From: Candidatus Saccharimonadia bacterium
GTDB taxonomy: Bacteria > Patescibacteriota > Saccharimonadia > Saccharimonadales > Saccharimonadaceae
Direction: 5' to 3'
DNA: 11,210 nucleotides
Assembly (NCBI GenBank): GCA_023257055.1
Contig: JALRDG010000143.1
Location: forward strand, 1-11,210
Part shown: positions 1 through 5,877 of the stretch, piece by piece
How positions within the stretch are numbered: position 1 is the stretch's first letter
How the letters are laid out: every line of letters starts with the position of its first letter
Position numbers and translations under genes: made by a program
The notes under the pieces: model-generated
Database searches by the model: none
What the model saw: only the letters and a program-made list of their open reading frames with translations
Told to the model about the DNA's origin: nothing

Positions 1-351
1 AAAGCTTTTCTGCAGCATATTTATGGTGAGCTAGAAACCAGGGTTGGATTTCGACTGTCTGATGGCCTGAGTGATGAGCAATTGGAAGAGTTCGAGAACA
101 TCATCGAGAAGAAGCCAGGTGCTGTCGATATGTGGCTGTCCCGCAATGCACCAGATTTTCAGAATGATCCGGCGTTTCAGAACCTCATGCTTACTACCAA
201 GCTGCCAGCGGATGATCCACGCCTCCGTGATGAATATACCGCCACGAAGTGGTTGGCAGTGAATCGACCAGACTATCGACAGGTCGTTGCCGAAGTTATG
301 GCTGATTTAAAAAAAGAGATTGTCGCGAATCGCGACACGATTATCGGCTAA
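1..351 (+). CDS. DUF5663-like protein, 3' part (5' end outside window)
   Basis: The frame is open from the first base to a TAA at 349-351, giving 116 visible codons, so the gene starts upstream of the window; the TTG at 82 is not needed as a start. The visible protein is acidic and helical, with the stretch ETRVGFRLSDGLSDEQLEEF near its start and a C-terminal part WLAVNRPDYRQVV followed by ADLKKEI. This pattern (GLSDEQLEEF, then a tryptophan and an N-x-P-x-Y turn before a final helix) resembles what I remember of DUF5663, a family of unknown function common in Patescibacteria. I see no catalytic motif, signal peptide or membrane segment. It faces fmt tail to tail, with three bases between the two stop codons. 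The family assignment is by eye and the function is unknown. Confidence 0.6.
   Translation, partial: KAFLQHIYGELETRVGFRLSDGLSDEQLEEFENIIEKKPGAVDMWLSRNAPDFQNDPAFQNLMLTTKLPADDPRLRDEYTATKWLAVNRPDYRQVVAEVMADLKKEIVANRDTIIG
309..337 (-). terminator. Possible intrinsic terminator of the fmt operon
   Basis: A perfect 7-bp stem (TGTCGCG, AAT loop, CGCGACA) lies at 321-337. Read on the minus strand it begins 17 bases past the fmt stop codon and is followed, after five bases, by seven T residues (309-315). This fits a rho-independent terminator for the leftward operon, placed inside the last codons of the opposing DUF5663-like gene. The five-base gap before the T tract is longer than ideal, so the call is tentative. 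Confidence 0.4.
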
Positions 352-354
352 CGA

Positions 355-1239
355 CTACTTAACGTAGCCACGTACGAAGTTTTCCGCAGGCATAGATTTG
401 CCACTTGGTGCGATAACTTCGTTGATACAGAGAAACCGCCCGTCAGCAAAAGGAATTGCTAGCGGGTGGTTTTCGTTATCGGCTACGTGTGCTTTTGTGA
501 CGATGACGTCGTTGCCGTATAGGGTGAGCTTTGATTTCGGAAAGCCACGATAGGCGCGGATATGACGCTCGGCCTGGACGGCGGTCATGACGGCAGGATC
601 GAGCAATGCATCAGATTTTTGTAGAAGCTGGCAATAGCTTGCTAGGGCGTCATCCTGCGGCTTTGGCTGAAGATCGCCAGAGATAGCTTGCGGTAAAATC
701 TGAAGCAGCAGACGTGTTCCTTCGTGGGCCAGCGTGTCGTATAAGGCCGGCTTTGTTTCGCTGCCAGTAAGAGGATAAGAACGCTGAGCATAGATAGGGC
801 CGGCATCCATCTGAGCGGTGAGCTGCATGATAGTAACGCCGGTTTCGGTGTCACCGTGCAAAATGGCAGATTCGATTGGTGATGGGCCGCGGTACTTTGG
901 CAGTAATGACGGGTGGACATTAATGATGCCCGGGGTGAATAAATCAATTAATGATTGTGGGATAATTTTTCCGTAGCTCACCAGCACACCAGCCACTGGG
1001 GTTAGCGAACGAACATCGTCGTAGATGTCACGTACGTTGACTGGCTGCCAGACGGGTATGTTATGTGCAAGCGCGAGTTGCTTGACAATTGGCTGCGTTA
1101 GCTGGTGGCCGCGACCTTTTTTACTGTCGGGCTTTGTGACGACGGCCGCGATATCATATCCGGCGTCAATGAGCCCCTTGAGAGCGGTCGAAGAAAAATC
1201 TTCAGTCCCAAAGAACAGGATTTTCGGCGATGTGTTCAT
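355..1239 (-). CDS. fmt: Methionyl-tRNA formyltransferase
   Basis: Transfers a formyl group from 10-formyl-tetrahydrofolate to Met-tRNA(fMet) in the cytoplasm, making the initiator tRNA of bacterial translation. The 294-residue protein is slightly shorter than the usual 310 or so. The N-terminal formyltransferase Rossmann domain opens with ILFFGTEDFSS (7-17) and K-P-D-S-K-K-G-R-G (36-44). The catalytic Asn-His-Asp triad is visible as N107 and H109 in INVHPSLLPKYRG and D145 in QMDAGPI. The C-terminal OB-like domain starts around 230 and ends with the expected G-K-x-M-x-x-x-x-F-x-x-G pattern. The ATG at 1239 is the only workable start, because the first beta strand begins at residue 7. It overlaps the end of def by 38 bases and lacks a clear Shine-Dalgarno sequence, so translational coupling to def is likely. 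The stop is TAG. Confidence 0.96.
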   Translation of the reverse strand: MNTSPKILFFGTEDFSSTALKGLIDAGYDIAAVVTKPDSKKGRGHQLTQPIVKQLALAHNIPVWQPVNVRDIYDDVRSLTPVAGVLVSYGKIIPQSLIDLFTPGIINVHPSLLPKYRGPSPIESAILHGDTETGVTIMQLTAQMDAGPIYAQRSYPLTGSETKPALYDTLAHEGTRLLLQILPQAISGDLQPKPQDDALASYCQLLQKSDALLDPAVMTAVQAERHIRAYRGFPKSKLTLYGNDVIVTKAHVADNENHPLAIPFADGRFLCINEVIAPSGKSMPAENFVRGYVK

Positions 1240-1777
1240 GGTAGTCTAGCGGCTGTAGGTCGCCGTCCTTGTCGAGTTGATAAAATGCTTTGTCATTGTC
1301 TTTGATATGATCAATAAAGACAATGCCAAGCGTGTGGTCGATTTCGTGCTGTAAAACGCGAGCCAGGAAGCCTTCGGCCTTGACGCGTACTTCATTGCCG
1401 GCTGTATCGAGCGCCTTTACACGCACTTTGCTGTAGCGGGGAACTTTGCCGTAGACTTGTTTGACGCTCAGACAGCCCTCGTAATCCTCGATGAGCTCGC
1501 CTTCGTATTTGACGATTTCTGGATTGATGAGGGGCGTGAATTCCCGGATGGCTTTGTCATCGAAGTCGCTGCGGACAATGACCACACGCTCCAGGCGATC
1601 TACCTGTACGGCAGCCAGGGCTGCGCTGATTTCGTGCGGACGTGAGTCCTCCCAATCGATAGCTGCTGCGGTCATATCGTCAATGAGGCGAAGCGTTTGC
1701 TCCGTAATGACGTGTACTTTTTGTGATTTTTGCCGCAAATGTGGATTGGGCAGGGTTATAATATTTTCTTTTTTCAT
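1202..1777 (-). CDS. def: Peptide deformylase
   Basis: Iron- or zinc-dependent hydrolase that removes the formyl group from the N-terminal Met of nascent proteins at the ribosome. The 191 residues carry motif 2, EGCLS (100-104, metal ligand C102), and motif 3, QHEIDH (143-148; ligands H144 and H148, catalytic E145). Motif 1, normally G-x-G-L-A-A-x-Q, reads S-A-A-L-A-A-V-Q (51-58): Gln58, whose amide stabilises the transition state, is kept but both glycines are replaced. The last 12 or so codons lie over the start of fmt in another frame. The stop is TGA, which supports the standard code. The ATG at 1777 has no Shine-Dalgarno sequence; a TATAAT ends eight bases upstream, so the message is probably leaderless or nearly so. 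It should be co-transcribed with fmt, whose product acts at the opposite end of the same cycle. Confidence 0.95.
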   Translation of the reverse strand: MKKENIITLPNPHLRQKSQKVHVITEQTLRLIDDMTAAAIDWEDSRPHEISAALAAVQVDRLERVVIVRSDFDDKAIREFTPLINPEIVKYEGELIEDYEGCLSVKQVYGKVPRYSKVRVKALDTAGNEVRVKAEGFLARVLQHEIDHTLGIVFIDHIKDNDKAFYQLDKDGDLQPLDYHEHIAENPVLWD

Positions 1778-1785
1778 TACTTCTT

Positions 1786-1814
1786 ATTATAGCTTAAAAC
1801 AGAGAAGAAATGAA
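1786..1814 (-). promoter_or_regulatory. Promoter of def-fmt
   Basis: Perfect -10 hexamer TATAAT (1791 to 1786, minus strand) with a weak -35 TTCATT (1814 to 1809) at 17-bp spacing. The hexamer ends eight bases before the def ATG, so the expected transcript start is one or two bases from the start codon. It gives def-fmt a promoter separate from the pilin gene just upstream. Confidence 0.65.
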
Positions 1815-1817
1815 CGT

Positions 1818-2288
1818 CTACGAATAGATAAGGCTACGTTTAGTGATCATCGTGCCAGGGTTGCCTTCGAGTTGGTAGCTGATCGTGTAGCCGACACAGC
1901 GCTCGCCTGATGCTGTGCAGTCAAAGCTGCCGCCAGGCGGAGTGCGCCCAACGTAGCAGTATTGGCTGGTGCTGTTGGTGCCGTTAGCCCAGCAATAGCT
2001 AATAGTGGCAGTACTGCCAGGTACTTTAACGACCGATTCCGGAATTTTTAGCATAGTAGCGCGAAAAGTAGCGTCACGGACGTCACTGACGGCAGGGTAG
2101 TAATTATTTTCAGCATAAAATAATTCAAGTGCCTTATGAAGCTGATTGACGTCACTAATGCGTTCGGCGTCACGTGCTCGAACTTGTACACTGTTATATG
2201 CAACGACTGATATGGCAGCTAAAATACCGATGACGACAATAACAATCAAAAGCTCAACAATAGTGAAACCGCTTATGGCTTTCTTCAT
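1818..2288 (-). CDS. Type IV pilin-like protein, four cysteines
   Basis: A 156-residue prepilin with a seven-residue basic leader (MKKAISG) and a class III signal: cleavage is expected between G7 and F8, with the conserved Glu at +5 (E12). Residues 8-31 form the hydrophobic N-terminal helix that anchors the protein in the membrane and packs the pilus core; the helix continues in amphipathic form to about 60, ending in AENNYYP. The C-terminal globular part has cysteines at 99, 111, 124 and 131, enough for two disulfides, and a Ser/Thr/Gly-rich stretch typical of surface-exposed subunits. It lies 24 bases downstream of the other minus-strand pilin and has its own extended -10. Which subunit it is (major, minor or pseudopilin) cannot be told from sequence. 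Assembly would need a prepilin peptidase and ATPase encoded elsewhere. Confidence 0.9.
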   Translation of the reverse strand: MKKAISGFTIVELLIVIVVIGILAAISVVAYNSVQVRARDAERISDVNQLHKALELFYAENNYYPAVSDVRDATFRATMLKIPESVVKVPGSTATISYCWANGTNSTSQYCYVGRTPPGGSFDCTASGERCVGYTISYQLEGNPGTMITKRSLIYS

Positions 2289-2295
2289 GGTGATA

Positions 2296-2304
2296 AGTAT
2301 AGCA
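2296..2304 (-). promoter_or_regulatory. Extended -10 promoter of the 156-aa pilin
   Basis: On the minus strand TGC-TATACT (2304 to 2296) is an extended -10 ending seven bases before the ATG at 2288. No convincing -35 lies at the right spacing, as expected for TGn-type promoters. The predicted transcript would start at or within a base or two of the ATG. Confidence 0.6.
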
Positions 2305-2312
2305 TATGCGCA

Positions 2313-2822
2313 CTAGCAATCGGCGCGATAATTGGGGACTGGAACCAGTTTTTGCTGAGCAGACCAGCCAGTAATGAACGGCCGAGAATATATGCCAAGA
2401 TCATCTTTTACGCAAACGGTATTCGTTTCGTTCTCGTCAATAAAATACGGTCGTCCCCACGGATCGACAAGGTTATTGACGTTGACTCCGCTTGCAGTGG
2501 CAAGGAGGTTTAGTGTTTGTGTGTAGTCGGCCCAGCAGTCGCTTGCTACTGTTTTATTTGCCAAATCGGTGCCGTTTGGCAAGGCTTCGCAAGAGCCTGA
2601 TGTCCATATTGATCCGGTGATGTCAGTCATCAAGCGGCCTTCTAGTACGCGGGCCGATTGAATAGCCTTACTCAGTGTTGCTAGGTCACTATTGATTTTT
2701 GCGGTCCGAGCTCTGTCCTGTACACCGTTGAATGCGACAACGGTGATGGCTGCCAAAATACCTATGATAACAATGACGATCAAAAGCTCGACAATGGTGA
2801 AACCGCTCGTGGTTTTCTTCAT
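2313..2822 (-). CDS. Type IV pilin-like protein with GspG-like DPWGRPY motif
   Basis: A 169-residue prepilin: basic leader MKKTTSG, cleavage expected after G7 before F8, Glu at +5 (E12), hydrophobic helix 8-31, then an amphipathic helix to about 60. The C-terminal domain contains DPWGRPY (120-126), followed by acidic residues and GIYSRPF (143-149). A D-P-W-G-x-P-Y turn is characteristic of GspG, the calcium-binding major pseudopilin of type II secretion, so a related beta-sheet fold is plausible. Cysteines at 78, 96, 137 and the C-terminal residue 169 match positions in the plus-strand pilin at 8567-9085, its closest relative in the window. The start lies only 12 bases after the priA stop codon, so it may be read from priA as well as from its own -10. 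Confidence 0.9.
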   Translation of the reverse strand: MKKTTSGFTIVELLIVIVIIGILAAITVVAFNGVQDRARTAKINSDLATLSKAIQSARVLEGRLMTDITGSIWTSGSCEALPNGTDLANKTVASDCWADYTQTLNLLATASGVNVNNLVDPWGRPYFIDENETNTVCVKDDLGIYSRPFITGWSAQQKLVPVPNYRADC

Positions 2823-2828
2823 GTGCTT

Positions 2829-2857
2829 ATCATACTACAGTAGGCTAATGGGGTCGA
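2829..2857 (-). promoter_or_regulatory. Promoter of the 169-aa pilin
   Basis: TATGAT (2834 to 2829, minus strand) ends six bases before the ATG at 2822 and directly abuts the priA stop codon (2837 to 2835). A 4-of-6 match to TTGACA, TCGACC, lies 17 bp upstream (2857 to 2852) inside the end of priA. The transcript is predicted to begin at the start codon. Confidence 0.5.
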
Positions 2858-4775
2858 GTTCGTACTGCCAGTTTTTCGGTGGTAGGTGGTCGAGCAATGC
2901 AATGAGATCGGCACGCTTCGATGACTTGACGGTGATCTGCCAGCGGTACGTGTCACCTTGGCGTTCGTAAAAACTTGGTGTCGGACCGAGCAGTTGAACG
3001 GTAGGCGGGGCGACGTCGCGCAAAGTGCGGGCTAGCGTTTGGGCGTTTCGGATGGCGGCACCTTCGGATTTATATACGCAGGTGAGTTTTAATAGATAGC
3101 TGAACGGCGGGAAATAGCCTTTTTTGCGCTCGGCAAGCGTAAGCTGATAAAAATCCGTATAATTTTGTGAAAGTCCGTAAACGACGGCCGGGTGTTCTGG
3201 CTGATAACTTTGCACGATGACTTTGGTCGGATGGTGACTGCGACCTACTCGGCCAACTACTTGGGCTAGAAGCTGAAAGGCCCGTTCTGGTGAAGTGTAA
3301 TCCGGTAGGCTGAGTCCACTGTCGGCCTGAATGACGCCGACGATGCGTAAGTGTGGCAGGTCGAGGCCTTTTGCAATAACCTGCGTGCCAATAATGATGT
3401 CAATGTCGCCGTCGTACAGTGCCTGGTACTGCTTGTCGACGGTAAGGTCACTGTCCGTATCGCCGTCGAAGCGGCGAACGCGAGCTTGCGGAAAGAGGTG
3501 TTGTATCTCGGACTCAACCATTTTTGTGCCAATACCTTTATGGATAATTTCGGCCGCATGACATTGCGGGCAGCTGGTTGGAACGCGTTCGGTGTGGCCG
3601 CAAACATGGCAACGAAGATGGTGCTTGTCGGTATGGAGTGTCAGTGGCAAGAAACACTGGGGGCACATGGCCTGCCAGCCACAGCTTTCGCACAGCGTCG
3701 TGCTAGCGCTGCCACGGCGGTTATGAAAGAGAAGGATTTGTTTGCGTGCTTGCAGTGTTTCTTCGATTGCAAGTAGTAAATCATTCGACAAAAAACGGTG
3801 CCGGCTAAAGTGTCCGCGCTTGGTCATGTCGATACGTACGATCTGCGGTTTTATGGTGTCCGTTTGCGCCGAGGAACTCATGGTGATGATAGGGCGAGTT
3901 GATTGCTCTGCCAGATAATAGTCACTGACACTTGGAGTGGCGCTTCCCAGGATGACTTTTCCGCCGTGGTGGTGAGCGAGAATGCTGGCAACGCGTAATG
4001 CGGAGTAGCGCGGGGACTGCTCCTGCTTAAAGCTTGGTTCGTGACATTCGTCGATAGCAATGACGCCGATATTTCGAAGGGGGAGAAAGAGGGCAGAGCG
4101 AGGACCAATCGCCACGCGCGGTTTCTCGCTATGAAGTGCTTCTTTAAAGGCAGCGTGTCGCTCGGCTTCGGTTTGGCGCGAGTGAGTGAGAATGATGTCG
4201 TCAAAATGGTTTGCAAATTCTGCGACGAGTTGACTGGTCAGCGATATCTCGGGAACGAGGATAATGGCGGACTTTCCGCTTTCGACGGCCTGACGGGCTA
4301 GCTCAATGTAGACGGCTGTTTTGCCGGAACCAGTAACGCCGTGCAGCAGGGCGGTCCCTGGGCTCATTTTTACAATGATGTCAATTGCACGCTGCTGATC
4401 TTGCGTGAACACAAAATTTGTTCGATTACGAGAAATAACAGATTGGGAAGTAGAGGTTTTTCGACGGTTTTTGGTTAGGCCGCGCGGGAGGACCGTCTGT
4501 AGGACGGTGGCAAGATGGGTGTGGTAATAATCGCCCATCCAGCGACTTGTTTCGACCAGGGCGACAGGAAGAGGTGCTGCTTCTATGACACTCTCAATAG
4601 ATTTCGTATCGTAAGCTGGTTTTTTAGTTGCGGCAACGACGACGCCGATAAGCGTTTTCTTACCGACTGAGATAGTGACGAGGCTTCCGATAGCGAGCTC
4701 TTCATCAAAATGATACGTGAACCAACCGCTACTTGAGCGAACAATGGTAGTCGGGGCGACGTCATAGTAGTGCAT
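2835..4775 (-). CDS. priA: Primosomal protein N', replication restart helicase
   Basis: Superfamily 2 3'-5' helicase that recognises stalled forks and reloads the replicative helicase. Starting at the ATG at 4775 gives 646 residues, shorter than E. coli PriA (about 730). An in-frame extension to 5003 would add 76 non-PriA residues and run through the divergent promoter and the start of the opposite gene, so I reject it. In order: N-terminal 3'-DNA-binding domain (about 10-50), Walker A GVTGSGKT (146-153), motif II DECH (242-245; most PriA proteins have DEEH), and eight zinc-binding cysteines as four CxxC pairs (362/365, 371/374, 389/392, 402/405). The C-terminal helicase lobe contains IGTQVIAKG, DSGLSLPD and the motif VI form QVVGRVGR. 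It heads the leftward block that continues into two pilins, def and fmt. The stop is TAG. Confidence 0.95.
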   Translation of the reverse strand: MHYYDVAPTTIVRSSSGWFTYHFDEELAIGSLVTISVGKKTLIGVVVAATKKPAYDTKSIESVIEAAPLPVALVETSRWMGDYYHTHLATVLQTVLPRGLTKNRRKTSTSQSVISRNRTNFVFTQDQQRAIDIIVKMSPGTALLHGVTGSGKTAVYIELARQAVESGKSAIILVPEISLTSQLVAEFANHFDDIILTHSRQTEAERHAAFKEALHSEKPRVAIGPRSALFLPLRNIGVIAIDECHEPSFKQEQSPRYSALRVASILAHHHGGKVILGSATPSVSDYYLAEQSTRPIITMSSSAQTDTIKPQIVRIDMTKRGHFSRHRFLSNDLLLAIEETLQARKQILLFHNRRGSASTTLCESCGWQAMCPQCFLPLTLHTDKHHLRCHVCGHTERVPTSCPQCHAAEIIHKGIGTKMVESEIQHLFPQARVRRFDGDTDSDLTVDKQYQALYDGDIDIIIGTQVIAKGLDLPHLRIVGVIQADSGLSLPDYTSPERAFQLLAQVVGRVGRSHHPTKVIVQSYQPEHPAVVYGLSQNYTDFYQLTLAERKKGYFPPFSYLLKLTCVYKSEGAAIRNAQTLARTLRDVAPPTVQLLGPTPSFYERQGDTYRWQITVKSSKRADLIALLDHLPPKNWQYELDPISLL

Positions 4776-4782
4776 TACTCTT

Positions 4783-4788
4783 AGTATA
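4783..4788 (-). promoter_or_regulatory. -10 element of priA
   Basis: TATACT (4788 to 4783, minus strand) ends seven bases before the priA ATG, with no Shine-Dalgarno sequence between. It lies only four bases from the oppositely oriented -10 of the neighbouring gene. Confidence 0.55.
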
Positions 4789-4789
4789 C

Positions 4790-4798
4790 TGCTAAAAT
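4790..4798 (+). promoter_or_regulatory. Extended -10 of the phosphoribosyltransferase-like gene
   Basis: TGC-TAAAAT is an extended -10 ending six bases before the ATG at 4805, so the transcript should start at or next to the ATG. No -35 or Shine-Dalgarno sequence is visible. It sits back to back with the priA -10 in a 29-bp divergent intergenic region. Confidence 0.6.
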
Positions 4799-4804
4799 AA
4801 GCGT

Positions 4805-5461
4805 ATGTATTTTGAGAACCGCGCAGAAGCCGGCCGAATGTTGGCGGATCAACTCTTTGAGAGCTATCGTTACGAGAACTGTGCGGTTGTGGCATTGAGC
4901 GACGGGGCAGTGTTAGTGGGTGAACAAATCGCCGCCGTACTGCACTGCGTCCTAACATTACTTGTAACGGAAGAGATTCAAATCCCTGGTGAAAATATGG
5001 CATTTGGCGCCGTATCGCAGGGTGGTGGTTTTACATACGACGGCTCGCTATCGCGCGGGGAAATCAGTGAGTATACGAATGAGTTTTATGGGTACTTAGA
5101 GGAGCAGAAACGAATAGCTTTTCAGAATATCAACCGTCTGCTTGGCGATGGCGGCGTAATCGATGTCGATCTGTTGCGTGACCGGACAGTCATTTTAGTG
5201 TCCGACGGACTGGACCGTGGTGCGGCGATTGATGTTGCGGTGGACTTTCTGAAACCAATTCGCATCGACCGGCTGGTGATTGCAGCGCCGACCGCCAGCG
5301 TGCCGGTTATCGATAAGTTGCATGTTATTGCCGACGAGCTTCACGTGCTTGATGTAAAGGAAAACTTTATGGGGGTGGATCATTACTATGAAAATAATTT
5401 CATCCCGACGCACGAAGAGACGGTGGCAAAGATCAATCAGATTGTTCTCAATTGGCTGTAA
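4805..5461 (+). CDS. Phosphoribosyltransferase-fold protein with degenerate active site
   Basis: A 218-residue protein matching the layout of the stand-alone phosphoribosyltransferase family that begins with a D/N-R-x-x-A-G-R-x-L segment (here NRAEAGRMLADQL, 5-17) and carries a core strand-loop-helix near the middle. In active members the PRPP loop reads like V-D-D-G-x-A-T-G-x-T; here residues 132-141 are V-S-D-G-L-D-R-G-A-A, losing the first acidic residue, the Thr and the final Thr/Ser. The N-terminal pyrophosphate-binding loop, usually P-R-G-G, reads S-D-G-A (32-35). The C-terminal part (IAAPTASVP, then VKENFMGVDHYYENN) fits the family. The fold is probably retained while transferase activity may be lost, suggesting a binding or regulatory role; that is inference. 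It has no signal peptide or membrane segment. It is divergent from priA and upstream of the wHTH-recJ pair. Confidence 0.75.
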   Translation: MYFENRAEAGRMLADQLFESYRYENCAVVALSDGAVLVGEQIAAVLHCVLTLLVTEEIQIPGENMAFGAVSQGGGFTYDGSLSRGEISEYTNEFYGYLEEQKRIAFQNINRLLGDGGVIDVDLLRDRTVILVSDGLDRGAAIDVAVDFLKPIRIDRLVIAAPTASVPVIDKLHVIADELHVLDVKENFMGVDHYYENNFIPTHEETVAKINQIVLNWL

Positions 5462-5488
5462 GACTACTTGCTGGTTGTTGTAAGATTG

Positions 5489-5497
5489 TGCTACTAT
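5489..5497 (+). promoter_or_regulatory. Extended -10 promoter of wHTH-recJ
   Basis: TGC-TACTAT is an extended -10 located 28 bases after the stop of the upstream gene. A weak TTGCTG lies 18 bp upstream (5468-5473). Unlike the other promoters here it leaves a leader of roughly 48 bases before the ATG at 5551, which has a Shine-Dalgarno sequence. A leaderless TTG start at 5509 is the alternative reading. Confidence 0.5.
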
Positions 5498-5540
5498 AAG
5501 AATACGAATTGGGACCGGAGAACGGCGAGTTTGAGAAAAG

Positions 5541-5546
5541 AAGGAG
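5541..5546 (+). promoter_or_regulatory. Shine-Dalgarno sequence of the wHTH gene
   Basis: AAGGAG followed by a four-base spacer before the ATG at 5551. It decides for this ATG over the in-frame TTG 42 bases upstream. Confidence 0.65.
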
Positions 5547-5550
5547 AGGC

Positions 5551-5859
5551 ATGTTAGACGTTTTTATCACCTCACGGGTGCGGCGAAAAATTGTAGTGGT
5601 ATACGCGAAATATCCTGATTTCCACACGCACGTCCGTGGTTTGGCGAAGTTAATTAAAGAAGATCCAGGCAACATTCAACGTGAACTGAAGCGCCTTGAA
5701 AAAGTTGGTTTTCTGACAAGCGAAAAACAGGGCAATACCAAAATCTACTCGACCAATAAACAGTTTCCGATATTCAAGGAACTACAGAGCATTGTGATCA
5801 AATCACAGCAATCCGCCGCGCGGCCAAAGCGACCGTCGGCAGACGTGCAGCCGCGCTAA
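5551..5859 (+). CDS. Small winged-helix DNA-binding protein
   Basis: A 102-residue protein whose core is a winged helix-turn-helix: a first helix around residues 8-20, then VRGLAKLI (28-35), a turn, the likely recognition helix GNIQRELKRLEKVGFL (40-55), and a hairpin wing with KQGNTKIYSTN (59-69). This arrangement is seen in ArsR/MarR-like single-domain regulators, including small ones common in Patescibacteria. The tail (about 85-102) is Arg/Pro/Ser rich and looks disordered. No ligand- or metal-binding residues (for example ArsR-type Cys pairs) are seen. The ATG with AAGGAG upstream is preferred; an upstream TTG would add 14 residues. recJ follows after 18 bases, so the two are almost certainly co-transcribed. 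Its target is unknown; autoregulation or control of recJ is a guess. Confidence 0.8.
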   Translation: MLDVFITSRVRRKIVVVYAKYPDFHTHVRGLAKLIKEDPGNIQRELKRLEKVGFLTSEKQGNTKIYSTNKQFPIFKELQSIVIKSQQSAARPKRPSADVQPR

Positions 5860-5865
5860 CAGAGC

Positions 5866-5873
5866 AAAGGAGG
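5866..5873 (+). promoter_or_regulatory. Shine-Dalgarno sequence of recJ
   Basis: AAAGGAGG, the strongest ribosome-binding site in the window, four bases before the TTG at 5878. It supports this non-ATG start for recJ. Confidence 0.75.
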
Positions 5874-5877
5874 GGGT

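Noticed and set aside
3351..3776. 141-residue plus-strand ORF inside priA
   Set aside because: It is the antisense shadow of the PriA zinc-binding region, with no promoter or ribosome-binding site of its own.
4776..5003. N-terminal extension of priA to the upstream ATG at 5003
   Set aside because: The extra 76 residues lack PriA similarity, lie antisense to the start of the opposite gene and cross both -10 elements; the ATG at 4775 fits the family start.
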